Positions 15,719 through 22,961 of a stretch of 64,000 bases of DNA are shown here, piece after piece. The DNA comes from an uncultured Christensenella sp. (GTDB lineage Bacteria; Bacillota; Clostridia; Christensenellales; Borkfalkiaceae): NCBI GenBank assembly GCA_910577555.1, contig CAJTLF010000010.1, positions 11,518 to 75,517 on the forward strand, given 5' to 3'. The position numbers and the translations under genes are program-made. Each line of letters begins with the position of its first letter. Position 1 is the stretch's first letter. A model generated the notes under the pieces. The model made no database searches, was not told the DNA's origin, and saw only the letters and a program-made list of their open reading frames with translations.

Positions 15719-17070
15719 TACCCAGCCACCGCCTTTACAATAAATCGGATAAATTTTATTGCAAGTACAAACAAGACAACCGCAACGATAATGACGGTAA
15801 TTGCAACAGCACTTTCAATAAAATTTGCATTGCCTGTAAAGAAGTTTTTCAAGCAATTCCAAATGTAAGCCCAAAAGCCTATATCCGCAGGCGAATTCGT
15901 AGGTTTGCCCGACCCCGTTTGTTTATCACCGATTACACCGAGATTATAAATTTCACCGTTGCAATTAAATTCAAGACGAAGCAAAGTCACGTCTGATACG
16001 ATAGTGCCCGTTGTAGTACAAGCATTGACTATCGTCCAAATAAAGCCAAAAGGAAGTAACGCAGTAATAAGCACGTCTTTACCGCCAGCTTCACACGCGT
16101 ATTCGGTTTCGTAGAAGTTAAGTACCCAATCATACTTTTTAAACACTTCCGTTTCTTCGTCTGTCAACTGTATATCTTTCATAAATTCAGCAGTGCTTGA
16201 CATTCTTTGCCAATGTTCTTTTTCACCGCCCCAACCGCTACCGTCGTTGCTTACTTCATCGTCATAACGCAAGTATGCCGTTTGCGGAATTTTAGAACCG
16301 TATTCTGTGCCGCTTCCTGCAACAGCTTTGTAAGATTGAGTATAGAAAGATATATCGGCACTAATAAGATAATCTATCTTGTGGTCACAATTAAATAACA
16401 AAAAATGTGCGTCACAGGATTTAGTTCCAGCCCATTGAAAACCGTCGTCATAACGGCGAAAACCTATCATTTGCGAAGTTATCTTCAATACTTCCGTTGC
16501 GGTCATTTCATAACTTACAGTGTTATCAATATTTTTAACCGTCCAAAACTGCCCAACGGCATAAGCGATTTCATTTTTGACATTATCGTTATCCGCATTT
16601 CCGTCTATATGCCTATCAAAAGGACGGTAAATTGTTGATATGTTATAATAGCGAATTTCATTATTTAATACGCTATAATCTTTAACGAGATATTTACAAA
16701 AAACACCGCTCGAACTTAATAATTCCAAAGCATATAGCCGAGTACCGTTTACGCTTTCCGATAACGACATATTCACGGAAGTTGCAACAACGTATCTTGT
16801 TTTTTGACACGGTTGGTAAGTATATATAAATAAATCACCGTCAACACTTTCGGCTATCTGTATAACCTTTACGGAATAATCAGAACTATCGTCAGGAAAG
16901 TCGTTTTCATTAAATGTTTCGTCAAGTTGTAAATCGTCCATAACCGAAGTATACCGTGCCGTATTAGCAAAAGCGGACGAAAAACCCCGTCCGCCTAATA
17001 CCGTAACGACAAGCAACAACAAAGTTATAAATATGTAAATTAAACGTTTATTAATTTGCTTGTTTTTCAT
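15718..17070 (-). CDS. Exported protein with C-terminal membrane anchor (pIII-like candidate)
   Basis: A 450-residue protein with a basic N-terminus, a hydrophobic signal segment (about 9-27) and a likely cleavage after AFA (33-35). About 380 extracellular residues follow, containing paired cysteines. A single membrane helix lies at about 418-442, with a short basic tail. This layout (signal, ectodomain, C-terminal anchor) and its place just before the assembly genes match the filamentous-phage adsorption protein pIII. No sequence family was recognised. It starts 11 bases after the preceding gene with an AAGGCGGTG ribosome site. Confidence 0.65.
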   Translation of the reverse strand: MKNKQINKRLIYIFITLLLLVVTVLGGRGFSSAFANTARYTSVMDDLQLDETFNENDFPDDSSDYSVKVIQIAESVDGDLFIYTYQPCQKTRYVVATSVNMSLSESVNGTRLYALELLSSSGVFCKYLVKDYSVLNNEIRYYNISTIYRPFDRHIDGNADNDNVKNEIAYAVGQFWTVKNIDNTVSYEMTATEVLKITSQMIGFRRYDDGFQWAGTKSCDAHFLLFNCDHKIDYLISADISFYTQSYKAVAGSGTEYGSKIPQTAYLRYDDEVSNDGSGWGGEKEHWQRMSSTAEFMKDIQLTDEETEVFKKYDWVLNFYETEYACEAGGKDVLITALLPFGFIWTIVNACTTTGTIVSDVTLLRLEFNCNGEIYNLGVIGDKQTGSGKPTNSPADIGFWAYIWNCLKNFFTGNANFIESAVAITVIIVAVVLFVLAIKFIRFIVKAVAG

Positions 17071-17081
17071 TTTGCACCGCC

Positions 17082-18221
17082 TTAAAATTCAATACTACCG
17101 TCAACAGTTATATCAGTTATCAAAGCCGCAATACTTTCGGGGTTAAACTTAATATCACAAACGCCAATAGCCGTATCTTCGTAATTAGTATTTGCGTAGA
17201 ACTTCACGCGCAACATTACTTTATCCGAATTTGCACGAAGAGAAGAAAGGAAGTTCGACCAATTACCTATAAAAGAACCCCAATTTGTAAAGAAGAAAGA
17301 ACCGAAATAATCGCTGCCATCGAACTTATACTTATCAGCCGTCGCAGAAACAGAAGAACCGCCTGCACGCAAAGCGTTAAGATAATTTTGCGTTGCACAA
17401 ATCTTATAACCCGACCAAGCATAATAATCGTCTTGACTGTCCATTTTTATCGCTTTCGTATAAATGTCCGACTTTTGAGCCGTAAGGCTAAACTTTGAAT
17501 GGCTACTCTGAGTAAGACAATAACCCCAAACTTCGCCGTCGGTGTAAACAGGATAATCAATGGATATGTTTGTATCCGCCGAAGATAATTCAAAACCATA
17601 TTCGCCGTTATTAAAATTAGTTTTTAAATTAAGCCCCAAAAATTTTTGAACATAATCAACGGTACAATTTGCCCGAACGGTACTATCGCCCTTAACAGGT
17701 TTTACAGATATAATTATTTGTTCACCAAATGCTTGCTTGCAAACAGCACGGGCAGTTAATGCACCGTCAGAAGTCGGAGTAATAGTTACGTAATCAGTAA
17801 CTGTTTTACCGCTCGCAAAAGTACTTTCACTGTTCTTCCAAGCAATCGACCAGACAACATTTTTATCTGATGCATCAGCAGGTTCAACAACGGCAGTAAG
17901 CATATATGCGCTATCCGCTTGGGGGTCTATATCATTTGCCGCATATGCCGCGCGGGGAAGCTTTGCGCTTAAAAGCGAAATACCGTTATTTTCAACTTTA
18001 TCTATCACCGAGCCGCCGTTTTCGTTGATATCGCCGTCAATAGGTTTGTCAGGGGCGTCGCCATTGACTTTATCGTCGTCTGCATTACCGCCCAAGCCTG
18101 TATCTGTAATTTTGCCTTTAACCCAAGCGTTAAAATCGGGAATTGCAAAGTAGCAAGATACAAACGCTATAACAGCGCAAAGAATGAACGATATTACGCT
18201 ACACAATATTTTTTTTGCCAT
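17082..18221 (-). CDS. Exported Ig-like domain protein of the element
   Basis: A 379-residue protein with one N-terminal membrane segment or uncleaved signal (about 5-27). An acidic Asp/Gly/Asn-rich linker (about 40-75) follows. Next comes a BIG_2-like Ig fold, visible as AVVEPADASDKNVVWSI and a later DGALTARAVC strand. The C-terminal 180 residues are of unknown fold. Ig-like domains are common in phage tip and surface-binding proteins. The ATG shares its A with the TAA of the upstream 59-aa gene. It may be a virion tip or host-binding protein; the family is not recognised. Confidence 0.6.
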   Translation of the reverse strand: MAKKILCSVISFILCAVIAFVSCYFAIPDFNAWVKGKITDTGLGGNADDDKVNGDAPDKPIDGDINENGGSVIDKVENNGISLLSAKLPRAAYAANDIDPQADSAYMLTAVVEPADASDKNVVWSIAWKNSESTFASGKTVTDYVTITPTSDGALTARAVCKQAFGEQIIISVKPVKGDSTVRANCTVDYVQKFLGLNLKTNFNNGEYGFELSSADTNISIDYPVYTDGEVWGYCLTQSSHSKFSLTAQKSDIYTKAIKMDSQDDYYAWSGYKICATQNYLNALRAGGSSVSATADKYKFDGSDYFGSFFFTNWGSFIGNWSNFLSSLRANSDKVMLRVKFYANTNYEDTAIGVCDIKFNPESIAALITDITVDGSIEF

Positions 18222-18400
18222 TATGCTTTACCCCCTTTATTACCGCCGTAATAATTTTTTGCCCTGCTTGCGGCAGTTCTCGCGCCTTTTACATACCCTG
18301 CTGAATATGCGCCGCGCTTTCCACCTGCCTTACTTCTGCCTTCGTGATAACTAATGCGTTCTTTCATAGAATAGTTTTTAGAATGTTTATTTCTTGCCAT
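18221..18400 (-). CDS. Small basic Gly/Lys/Arg-rich protein (59 aa)
   Basis: This 59-residue protein is strongly basic, with many Lys, Arg, Gly, Ser and Tyr and no hydrophobic segment (for example SKAGGKRGAYSAGYVKGAR). It starts inside the last codons of the upstream gene (14-base overlap) and ends in a TAATG junction with the next gene, so it is fully embedded in the operon. The composition suggests a nucleic-acid-binding protein, perhaps coating or condensing phage DNA. Lack of a membrane helix argues against a standard major coat protein. Confidence 0.6.
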   Translation of the reverse strand: MARNKHSKNYSMKERISYHEGRSKAGGKRGAYSAGYVKGARTAASRAKNYYGGNKGGKA

Positions 18401-18626
18401 TTTCTGTTACCCCTGTGCCGTCCACATCAATATATCCGATTACTCGCTCTTCTCCAACCTTTACAGCGGCGAGCACACGCGGCGAACAGTCCAATAACTC
18501 AGCAATTACAGCACTGTCAAAAGTAAGTGTTACTTCACGGTATCCCATATCAACAACTATACAGTTGTATGCTTTACCGCTCTTTTCGCTGATTGCCTTC
18601 TTAAAAATGATTTTGTTTTTTTCCAT
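18387..18626 (-). CDS. Small possible ssDNA-binding protein (79 aa)
   Basis: A 79-residue soluble protein with alternating beta-type strands (YNCIVVDMGYREVTLTFD) and a short helix. It is the first gene of the leftward operon, preceded by GGAGGT 6 bases before the ATG. Its size, beta-rich character and position ahead of structural genes fit the gene V-type ssDNA-binding proteins of filamentous phages, but no signature confirms this. The last 14 bases overlap the next gene. Confidence 0.6.
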   Translation of the reverse strand: MEKNKIIFKKAISEKSGKAYNCIVVDMGYREVTLTFDSAVIAELLDCSPRVLAAVKVGEERVIGYIDVDGTGVTENGKK

Positions 18627-18749
18627 AAAAAAACCTCCGATAAATTATTATCGAAGATTGTAAGTGTTGTTGGTACATTCACCTGCCATAATACGAAGAT
18701 TATGCCAGTTGAAGTATCCCGTAAAACATTCTTTTTACAAAGAATTTCC

Positions 18750-18778
18750 TTGACTTAATTTGCGCAATTAAATATAAT
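18750..18778 (+). promoter_or_regulatory. Rightward promoter at the element's right end
   Basis: TTGACT (18750-18755) and TATAAT (18773-18778) are exactly 17 bases apart. Predicted start is near 18785, just before the right palindrome, and it reads out of the element into DUF2726-xer. Confidence 0.7.
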
Positions 18779-18794
18779 TAACTTAAAAAAATTC

Positions 18795-18826
18795 TTCGTA
18801 AAAGTTTCTGTGTTTTACGAAGTGTT
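18795..18826 (+). repeat. Right dif-like attachment site (attR)
   Basis: TTCGTAAAA (18795-18803) and TTTTACGAA (18813-18821) flank a 9-base centre GTTTCTGTG, three bases longer than the left site. The outer half TTTTACGAAGTGTT (18813-18826) is the exact reverse complement of the outer half of the left site. Inner halves are less symmetrical, as expected for hybrid attL/attR sites. Confidence 0.7.
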
Positions 18827-18874
18827 TGGGATATACTCACTTTGGCTATTAAATTGATTTTTGGAGATAAATTT

Positions 18875-19408
18875 ATGGAAATAGTTATTTGTGTTATTGT
18901 TGGTATCATTAGTTTTTTTGTTTTATTGGCAATAGTTTACAAGCTACGCGCCGGTTCTAAGAATAAAACTGAAATTACAGAAACTACTACCACATCTGTT
19001 TCAAATGAAAATGTAAAAATAGATTATACTTATTACGTTAAGAAAAAGTCTTATTTAACTGATTGTGAAAAAGAATTTTTTCGTGTGATAAAAAGTCTTG
19101 TTTATCCTAATTACATTGTTTATCCGCAAGTCCCCTTATCTCAGATTATTGAAAAAGATTCGACGGATAGATATCAAAACGAACTTTACAGAATTATTGA
19201 TTTCTGTATTTTCAGTAAAGATTTTGAACCTTTGGTTTGTATAGAAATTAATGATGAAACTCATCACCAAAAAAACAGATATGTTCGCGACCAAAAAGTT
19301 AAAAATATTTTAAATCAAGCGGATTTACCTATTGTTACTTTATGGACTAGTTTCGGCGTTAAAACCGAATATATAAAAGAAAGATTACGGAAATATTTGA
19401 AAATTTGA
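18875..19408 (+). CDS. Membrane-anchored DUF2726 protein
   Basis: A 177-residue protein with one N-terminal membrane helix (about 3-21), a Thr/Ser-rich linker, and a DUF2726-type domain. That domain shows the LTDCEKEFFRVI helix and the core strands RIIDFCIF and VCIEINDETHHQ. DUF2726 is related to restriction-endonuclease-like folds; the D, E and QxH-like positions in this protein are compatible with that fold, but activity is unproven. The ATG at 18875 is preferred because GGAG lies 10 bases upstream; an earlier in-frame TTG has no ribosome site. It ends 7 bases before the Xer gene, so the two are probably one operon. Confidence 0.7.
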   Translation: MEIVICVIVGIISFFVLLAIVYKLRAGSKNKTEITETTTTSVSNENVKIDYTYYVKKKSYLTDCEKEFFRVIKSLVYPNYIVYPQVPLSQIIEKDSTDRYQNELYRIIDFCIFSKDFEPLVCIEINDETHHQKNRYVRDQKVKNILNQADLPIVTLWTSFGVKTEYIKERLRKYLKI

Positions 19409-19415
19409 TTAAATT

Positions 19416-20462
19416 ATGTCTAATTATTTTGTTGAACGCAATTTAAAAAACCTTGAAACTATTGAACGGTTGTTAAATGAGTTACCATCGTTTTGTTTCG
19501 ATTATTTTATATCTATTGAAAGCCAAACGTCTACGCTTACCCGTTTGAATTATGCTCACGATTTAAAGATATTTTTCTACTATCTGCAAGAAAAAAAATT
19601 CCGTAAAAATAAAGTTGTTTCGGGATTTACTCTTGAGGATTTGGAGAGCGTTACTGCCAACGATATCGAGTATTTTCTCGGATATCTTTCCCGCTACTTT
19701 TACGACGGAAAAGAGCGCACTTGCAACGAACGCGCCAAAGCGCGTAAGCTCTCTTCAGTTCGTGCAATGTTCAAGTTTTTCTTCAATAAAAATATGATTG
19801 GCGTTGATAATGCCGCAAAAGTAAAAACGCCTAAGTTACACGAAAAACCGATAATTCGTCTTGACGGTGAAGAAGTTTTTAATATTATAGACGTAGCTGA
19901 AAGCGGCGACGGTCTCACTCCCCACCAACGGGCTTATCACGAAAAGACTAAAGTACGGGATTCGGCAATTTTAATGTTATTTTTGGGAACAGGTATTCGT
20001 ATAAGCGAACTGGTTGGTCTGAATAACGACGACTTAAATTTTAAGGATAATTCTTTCGTGGTTACACGCAAGGGCGGCAATAAAACCATTTTATATTTTG
20101 ACGACGACGTCGCTGCGGCGTTACAAAGATATCTTGACTATAAAGAAAAAAATTATGAAGATTTAAAAGAGCCCACTGCTCTTTTCATATCTAACAATAA
20201 GGGGCGTATCACTGTTCGTGCAGTGGAAAATCTCGTTCAGAAATATGCAAAAATTGTTTCGCCGTTAAAAAAAATATCGCCCCATAAACTGCGTTCTACT
20301 TATGGAACACAGCTTTACAGAGCAACCGGTGATATTTATATCGTTGCGGACGTTTTAGGGCATAAAGACGTAAATACGACGCGTAAGCACTATGCTGCGG
20401 TAAGCGACGATAACCGCCGCGGCGTCGTAGGTAAAGTTAAATTACGACCCGATGAAGATTAG
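19416..20462 (+). CDS. Tyrosine recombinase, XerS-like
   Basis: This 348-residue tyrosine recombinase has an N-terminal SAM-like domain (about 25-130). The catalytic residues are R195 (GTGIRISE), K219 (TRKGG), H290 and R293 (SPHKLRST), H316 (LGHKD) and the nucleophile Y326. It carries the longer linker between the two domains (about 150-180) seen in single-recombinase systems such as streptococcal XerS, rather than the roughly 300 residues of XerC/XerD. XerS genes lie beside their dif site, and this gene is about 600 bases from the dif-like palindrome. It probably resolves chromosome dimers and was used by the phage-like element for integration. An element-encoded integrase is less likely since it lies outside the att sites. 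Confidence 0.85.
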   Translation: MSNYFVERNLKNLETIERLLNELPSFCFDYFISIESQTSTLTRLNYAHDLKIFFYYLQEKKFRKNKVVSGFTLEDLESVTANDIEYFLGYLSRYFYDGKERTCNERAKARKLSSVRAMFKFFFNKNMIGVDNAAKVKTPKLHEKPIIRLDGEEVFNIIDVAESGDGLTPHQRAYHEKTKVRDSAILMLFLGTGIRISELVGLNNDDLNFKDNSFVVTRKGGNKTILYFDDDVAAALQRYLDYKEKNYEDLKEPTALFISNNKGRITVRAVENLVQKYAKIVSPLKKISPHKLRSTYGTQLYRATGDIYIVADVLGHKDVNTTRKHYAAVSDDNRRGVVGKVKLRPDED

Positions 20463-20464
20463 TG

Positions 20465-20635
20465 CTACTCTTCCGTTATAATCTTGTCAATTTTAATGAC
20501 GGCATCGTCGCGGATATCCAGACAATTTCCGCAATTATCGCATAATTTTTTAGGGTCTAAGTCACAGATTTCGCACTCGCCACAGTCTATGCACTCCCTT
20601 TCATATAGCTCACATTCTTTTTTATAATCTTTCAT
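20465..20635 (-). CDS. Small eight-cysteine protein next to lexA
   Basis: A 56-residue acidic protein with cysteines at 8, 15, 18, 21, 24, 32, 35 and 38, arranged as CxxCxxCxxC and later CxxCxxC. This spacing suggests metal or iron-sulfur binding. ATG 20635 is chosen because AAGGTG precedes it; a longer frame upstream has no ribosome site. It is divergent from lexA and shares the intergenic LexA box, so it may be damage-inducible. Similar Cys-rich small proteins of unknown function occur in Clostridia; I do not recognise a named family. Confidence 0.7.
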   Translation of the reverse strand: MKDYKKECELYERECIDCGECEICDLDPKKLCDNCGNCLDIRDDAVIKIDKIITEE

Positions 20636-20691
20636 AATACACCTTAATTTAATTTTAATACTATTTTTTATAAAATTCAACTAAAATTAAA

Positions 20692-20705
20692 CAAACTTTT
20701 GTTTG
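20692..20705. promoter_or_regulatory. LexA operator (SOS box)
   Basis: CAAACTTTTGTTTG is a perfect palindrome of the CRAAC-N4-GTTYG form used by Gram-positive LexA. It lies between the divergent Cys-rich gene and lexA and could control both. This fits the usual autoregulation of lexA. Confidence 0.75.
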
Positions 20706-20777
20706 ATTTTTGTGTTATTCCGTGATATAATTATAAAAAACTTATTTTACGGTATAATATCGGTTAAGGAGCAACTT

Positions 20778-21374
20778 ATGAACGAAAGACAGGCGTTGAA
20801 AGCGAAAAACGAACAGGCAGTTTTCGAATATATTAAAAAATTTATTGCAGAAAACGGCTATGCTCCCTGTGTGAGAGAAGTTTGTGCCGCATGCGATATT
20901 AAATCCACTGCTACCGTTTTTAATATTATTAACAGACTTAAAGAGCGCGGTTTGCTTGATAAATCAGACGTTAAGCGTCGGGCTATTGCTCTTAAAAGTA
21001 AGTCGGTATCCGTTCCCCTACTCGGAACTGTTGCCGCCGGTCAACCTATTTTCGCAACCGAAAGCTATGACGGGTATTACTCTTTACCTGAAAATTTTTT
21101 TGTCGGTGAAGATTTATTTATGCTTACGGTGCAAGGCTCTTCAATGATTAAAATCGGTATGTTCGATGGGGATAAAGTCGTCGTACGAAAACAGACTACT
21201 GCTGAAAACGGCGAAATAGTTGTTGCTCTTATTGAAGACGGTGCTACCGTTAAAAGATTTTTCAAGCGCAACGGTAAAATAATTCTTCATCCCGAGAATG
21301 ATGAAATGGAAGATTTCATTTTTGACGAAGTTCAGATTTTGGGTAAAGTAGTCGGGCTTATAAGAAACATATAA
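20778..21374 (+). CDS. lexA: LexA repressor
   Basis: This 198-residue SOS repressor has an N-terminal winged helix-turn-helix (about 1-70) and a C-terminal S24 self-cleavage domain. The cleavage site is A87-G88 (VAAGQP) and the catalytic dyad is S122 (GSSM) and K159 (TVKRF). RecA filaments on ssDNA trigger cleavage and derepress SOS genes. The start at 20778 has AAGGAG upstream; the longer frame from 20703 would run through the operator. A strong terminator follows. It lies about 2 kb from the integrated element. Confidence 0.95.
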   Translation: MNERQALKAKNEQAVFEYIKKFIAENGYAPCVREVCAACDIKSTATVFNIINRLKERGLLDKSDVKRRAIALKSKSVSVPLLGTVAAGQPIFATESYDGYYSLPENFFVGEDLFMLTVQGSSMIKIGMFDGDKVVVRKQTTAENGEIVVALIEDGATVKRFFKRNGKIILHPENDEMEDFIFDEVQILGKVVGLIRNI

Positions 21375-21376
21375 CT

Positions 21377-21402
21377 AAAGCGGGGCAACTGCCCCGCTTT
21401 AA
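21377..21402 (+). terminator. Terminator after lexA
   Basis: A 10-bp GC-rich stem (AAAGCGGGGC with GCCCCGCTTT, 21377-21400) has a 4-base loop. The + side tail is A-rich rather than T-rich beyond the TTT of the stem. Confidence 0.7.
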
Positions 21403-21407
21403 AAACA

Positions 21408-21432
21408 AAAGACGGTTGTTGAAACCGTCTTT
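21408..21432 (-). terminator. Terminator of the tRNA-Thr gene
   Basis: AAAGACGGTT pairs with AACCGTCTTT (21408-21417 with 21423-21432). On the minus strand it is followed by a T-rich tail (TTTTGTTTTT), three bases after the tRNA 3' end. Confidence 0.85.
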
Positions 21433-21434
21433 GA

Positions 21435-21510
<76 letters not shown>

Positions 21511-21596
21511 ATTTCGTTTACTTGAATATTATATTTTAAAAAGAGTTTATTGTCAATTTATTTTAGTTATAATTTAACTAAAAAATCGGAGAAATA

Positions 21597-22496
21597 TTGC
21601 AAACTTCAGAATTTGAAAAAATAGCCGTAAAAACGTCGGTTATAACTATAATAGTAAACGCAATTTTATCTGTGTTTAAACTACTTGCCGGTATTTTTGG
21701 CGCGTCTATGGCTTTAATATCCGATGCCGTGCATTCCGCGTCAGACGTGTTTTCCACGATAATCGTTCTTTTGGGCGTAAAAATTTCGTCTAAACAGGCC
21801 GACAAAAAGCACCCCTTCGGTCATGAAAGGTTTGAATGTGTCGCTGCCATTATTCTTGCTGTCGTGTTATTTGCAACCGGAGTCGGAATAGGTTACAGCG
21901 GCGTTGAAAATATCGTAACTGGTGCGTATAATTCCTTTGAAAAGCCGCAAGTAATCGCTTTGGTCGCCGCCGCTGTCTCTATCGTCGTTAAAGAATTAAT
22001 GTTTTGGTACACTATAGTCGCCGCAAAAAAAATTAATTCGTCCGCTCTCAAAGCCGATGCCTGGCACCACCGCTCGGACGCGCTGTCTTCCGTGGGTAGT
22101 CTTGTCGGTGTTGTCGGCGCAATGTGCGGCGTGCCTGTTCTCGATTCGGTTGCCTGTCTTGTTATTTGTGCTATGATTTTAATTGCTGCCGTTCGTATTT
22201 TTATAGATGCCGTAAAAAAAATGACGGACGAATCCTGCGACGAAAAGACGGAAAATGAAATTCGCGAGTTCGTAAAGGCTTGCGAAGGCGTCGAGCGTGT
22301 TGACGAGCTTATGACGAGACTTTTCGGCAACAGAATTTACGTAATAATAGAAATAGCTTGTAAACGCGATTTGCCGCTGTATAAGGCGCACGAAATAGCT
22401 GAAACGGTGCATGCAGGGGTTGAAAGCAGCTTCCCTTCGGTAAAACACGTGACCGTTCACGTAAACCCTTACGAAGAAAATGAAGAAAACGGATAA
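21597..22496 (+). CDS. Cation diffusion facilitator transporter
   Basis: This 299-residue protein exports divalent metals (Zn, Mn, Fe or Co; specificity not readable) using the proton gradient. It has about six membrane helices. The metal sites are D43-x2-H46-x3-D50 in helix II (SDAVHSASD) and HHRSD in helix V. The KHPFGHERFE loop is typical of the family. A cytoplasmic C-terminal domain with histidines (VKHVTVHVN) follows. TTG at 21597 is the likely start, with GGAGA 4 bases upstream. A long terminator lies between it and the next convergent gene. Confidence 0.9.
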   Translation: MQTSEFEKIAVKTSVITIIVNAILSVFKLLAGIFGASMALISDAVHSASDVFSTIIVLLGVKISSKQADKKHPFGHERFECVAAIILAVVLFATGVGIGYSGVENIVTGAYNSFEKPQVIALVAAAVSIVVKELMFWYTIVAAKKINSSALKADAWHHRSDALSSVGSLVGVVGAMCGVPVLDSVACLVICAMILIAAVRIFIDAVKKMTDESCDEKTENEIREFVKACEGVERVDELMTRLFGNRIYVIIEIACKRDLPLYKAHEIAETVHAGVESSFPSVKHVTVHVNPYEENEENG

Positions 22497-22532
22497 TAAA
22501 ATACCCGAACGAAATCGTTCGGGTATTTTATT
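22495..22532. terminator. Bidirectional terminator between convergent genes
   Basis: An 18-bp perfect stem (AATAAAATACCCGAACGA at 22495-22512 with its complement at 22515-22532) is A/T-rich at the base and GC-rich at the top, serving both the efflux gene and the 120-aa gene. Confidence 0.85.
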
Positions 22533-22534
22533 AA

Positions 22535-22897
22535 TTATTTTTTGCGTTTCAAATACGCTATTCTTACCGTCTTTTTTTCTTTGGGTTCAACTTCGGGCGT
22601 TGTTTCCGCTGCTACTTCTTTTGCGGGTTCTTCTTCAACAGACAACTGCTCTTCCACTTCTACGTCAAGACCTTCGGACTGTTTCATTTTAACGTAAGCC
22701 TGAGCGCAAGGATAGGGCAATTTTTTATTGCAGAAATCGCAAAAAGGCGCGTACTCTCCACATAAATCTCTTTTTAACCGCTGACTGTTGATAATTTTAT
22801 CAACGTCGATAACTTTTTGCAAGTTAATAAGATTTTCCTTATTAAGGGTATTTGGCATAGATAAAAGCAACTGTAAAGGTGCCTGACTGTTCCACAT
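22535..22897 (-). CDS. Hypothetical protein with a four-cysteine motif (120 aa)
   Basis: A 120-residue protein preceded by AAGGAGAA. The N-terminal part is helical. The centre has C46-x6-C53-x2-C56-x7-C64, a likely zinc or iron-sulfur site. The C-terminal 50 residues are an acidic Glu/Val/Pro/Ala-rich linker ending in a basic KRKK tail. There is no signal peptide. I do not recognise the family. It precedes the terminator shared with the cation efflux gene, and its upstream neighbour is a sugar kinase about 65 bases away. Confidence 0.65.
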   Translation of the reverse strand: MWNSQAPLQLLLSMPNTLNKENLINLQKVIDVDKIINSQRLKRDLCGEYAPFCDFCNKKLPYPCAQAYVKMKQSEGLDVEVEEQLSVEEEPAKEVAAETTPEVEPKEKKTVRIAYLKRKK

Positions 22898-22961
22898 AAT
22901 AAACTTCTCCTTAGCTACTATTTAATTATACAATATATATTTGAATTTTTCAAGCGTTTAA

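Larger units (their letters stand above)
12772..18826 (-). mobile_element. Integrated filamentous-phage-like element (inovirus) at a dif-like site
   Basis: About 6 kb between two dif-like palindromes, within the usual inovirus genome size. The leftward gene order is small possible ssDNA-binding protein, small basic protein, two exported proteins, an 87-residue protein, Zot-like ATPase, hairpin-rich intergenic region, HUH replication initiator. This follows the Ff-phage logic (gene V, coat and adsorption genes, gene I, intergenic origin region, gene II). No secretin is encoded, as expected for a single-membrane host. No short hydrophobic major coat protein was found. No integrase lies between the sites, which suggests use of the host Xer recombinase, as CTX-type phages do. 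Confidence 0.8.

Noticed and set aside
18394..18663. 89-codon + frame opposite the phage operon start
   Set aside because: Antisense to two overlapping small genes with good ribosome sites; no independent signal.
12772..18826. Reading the flanking palindromes as LexA operators
   Set aside because: TTCGTAAAA/TTTTACGAA does not match the CRAAC-N4-GTTYG form of the true box at 20692-20705, and the half-site swap at the element ends fits attachment sites better.
19416..20462. The Xer-like gene as the element's own integrase
   Set aside because: It lies outside the att sites and has the XerS-like layout of a chromosomal dimer-resolution enzyme beside its dif site; not fully excluded.
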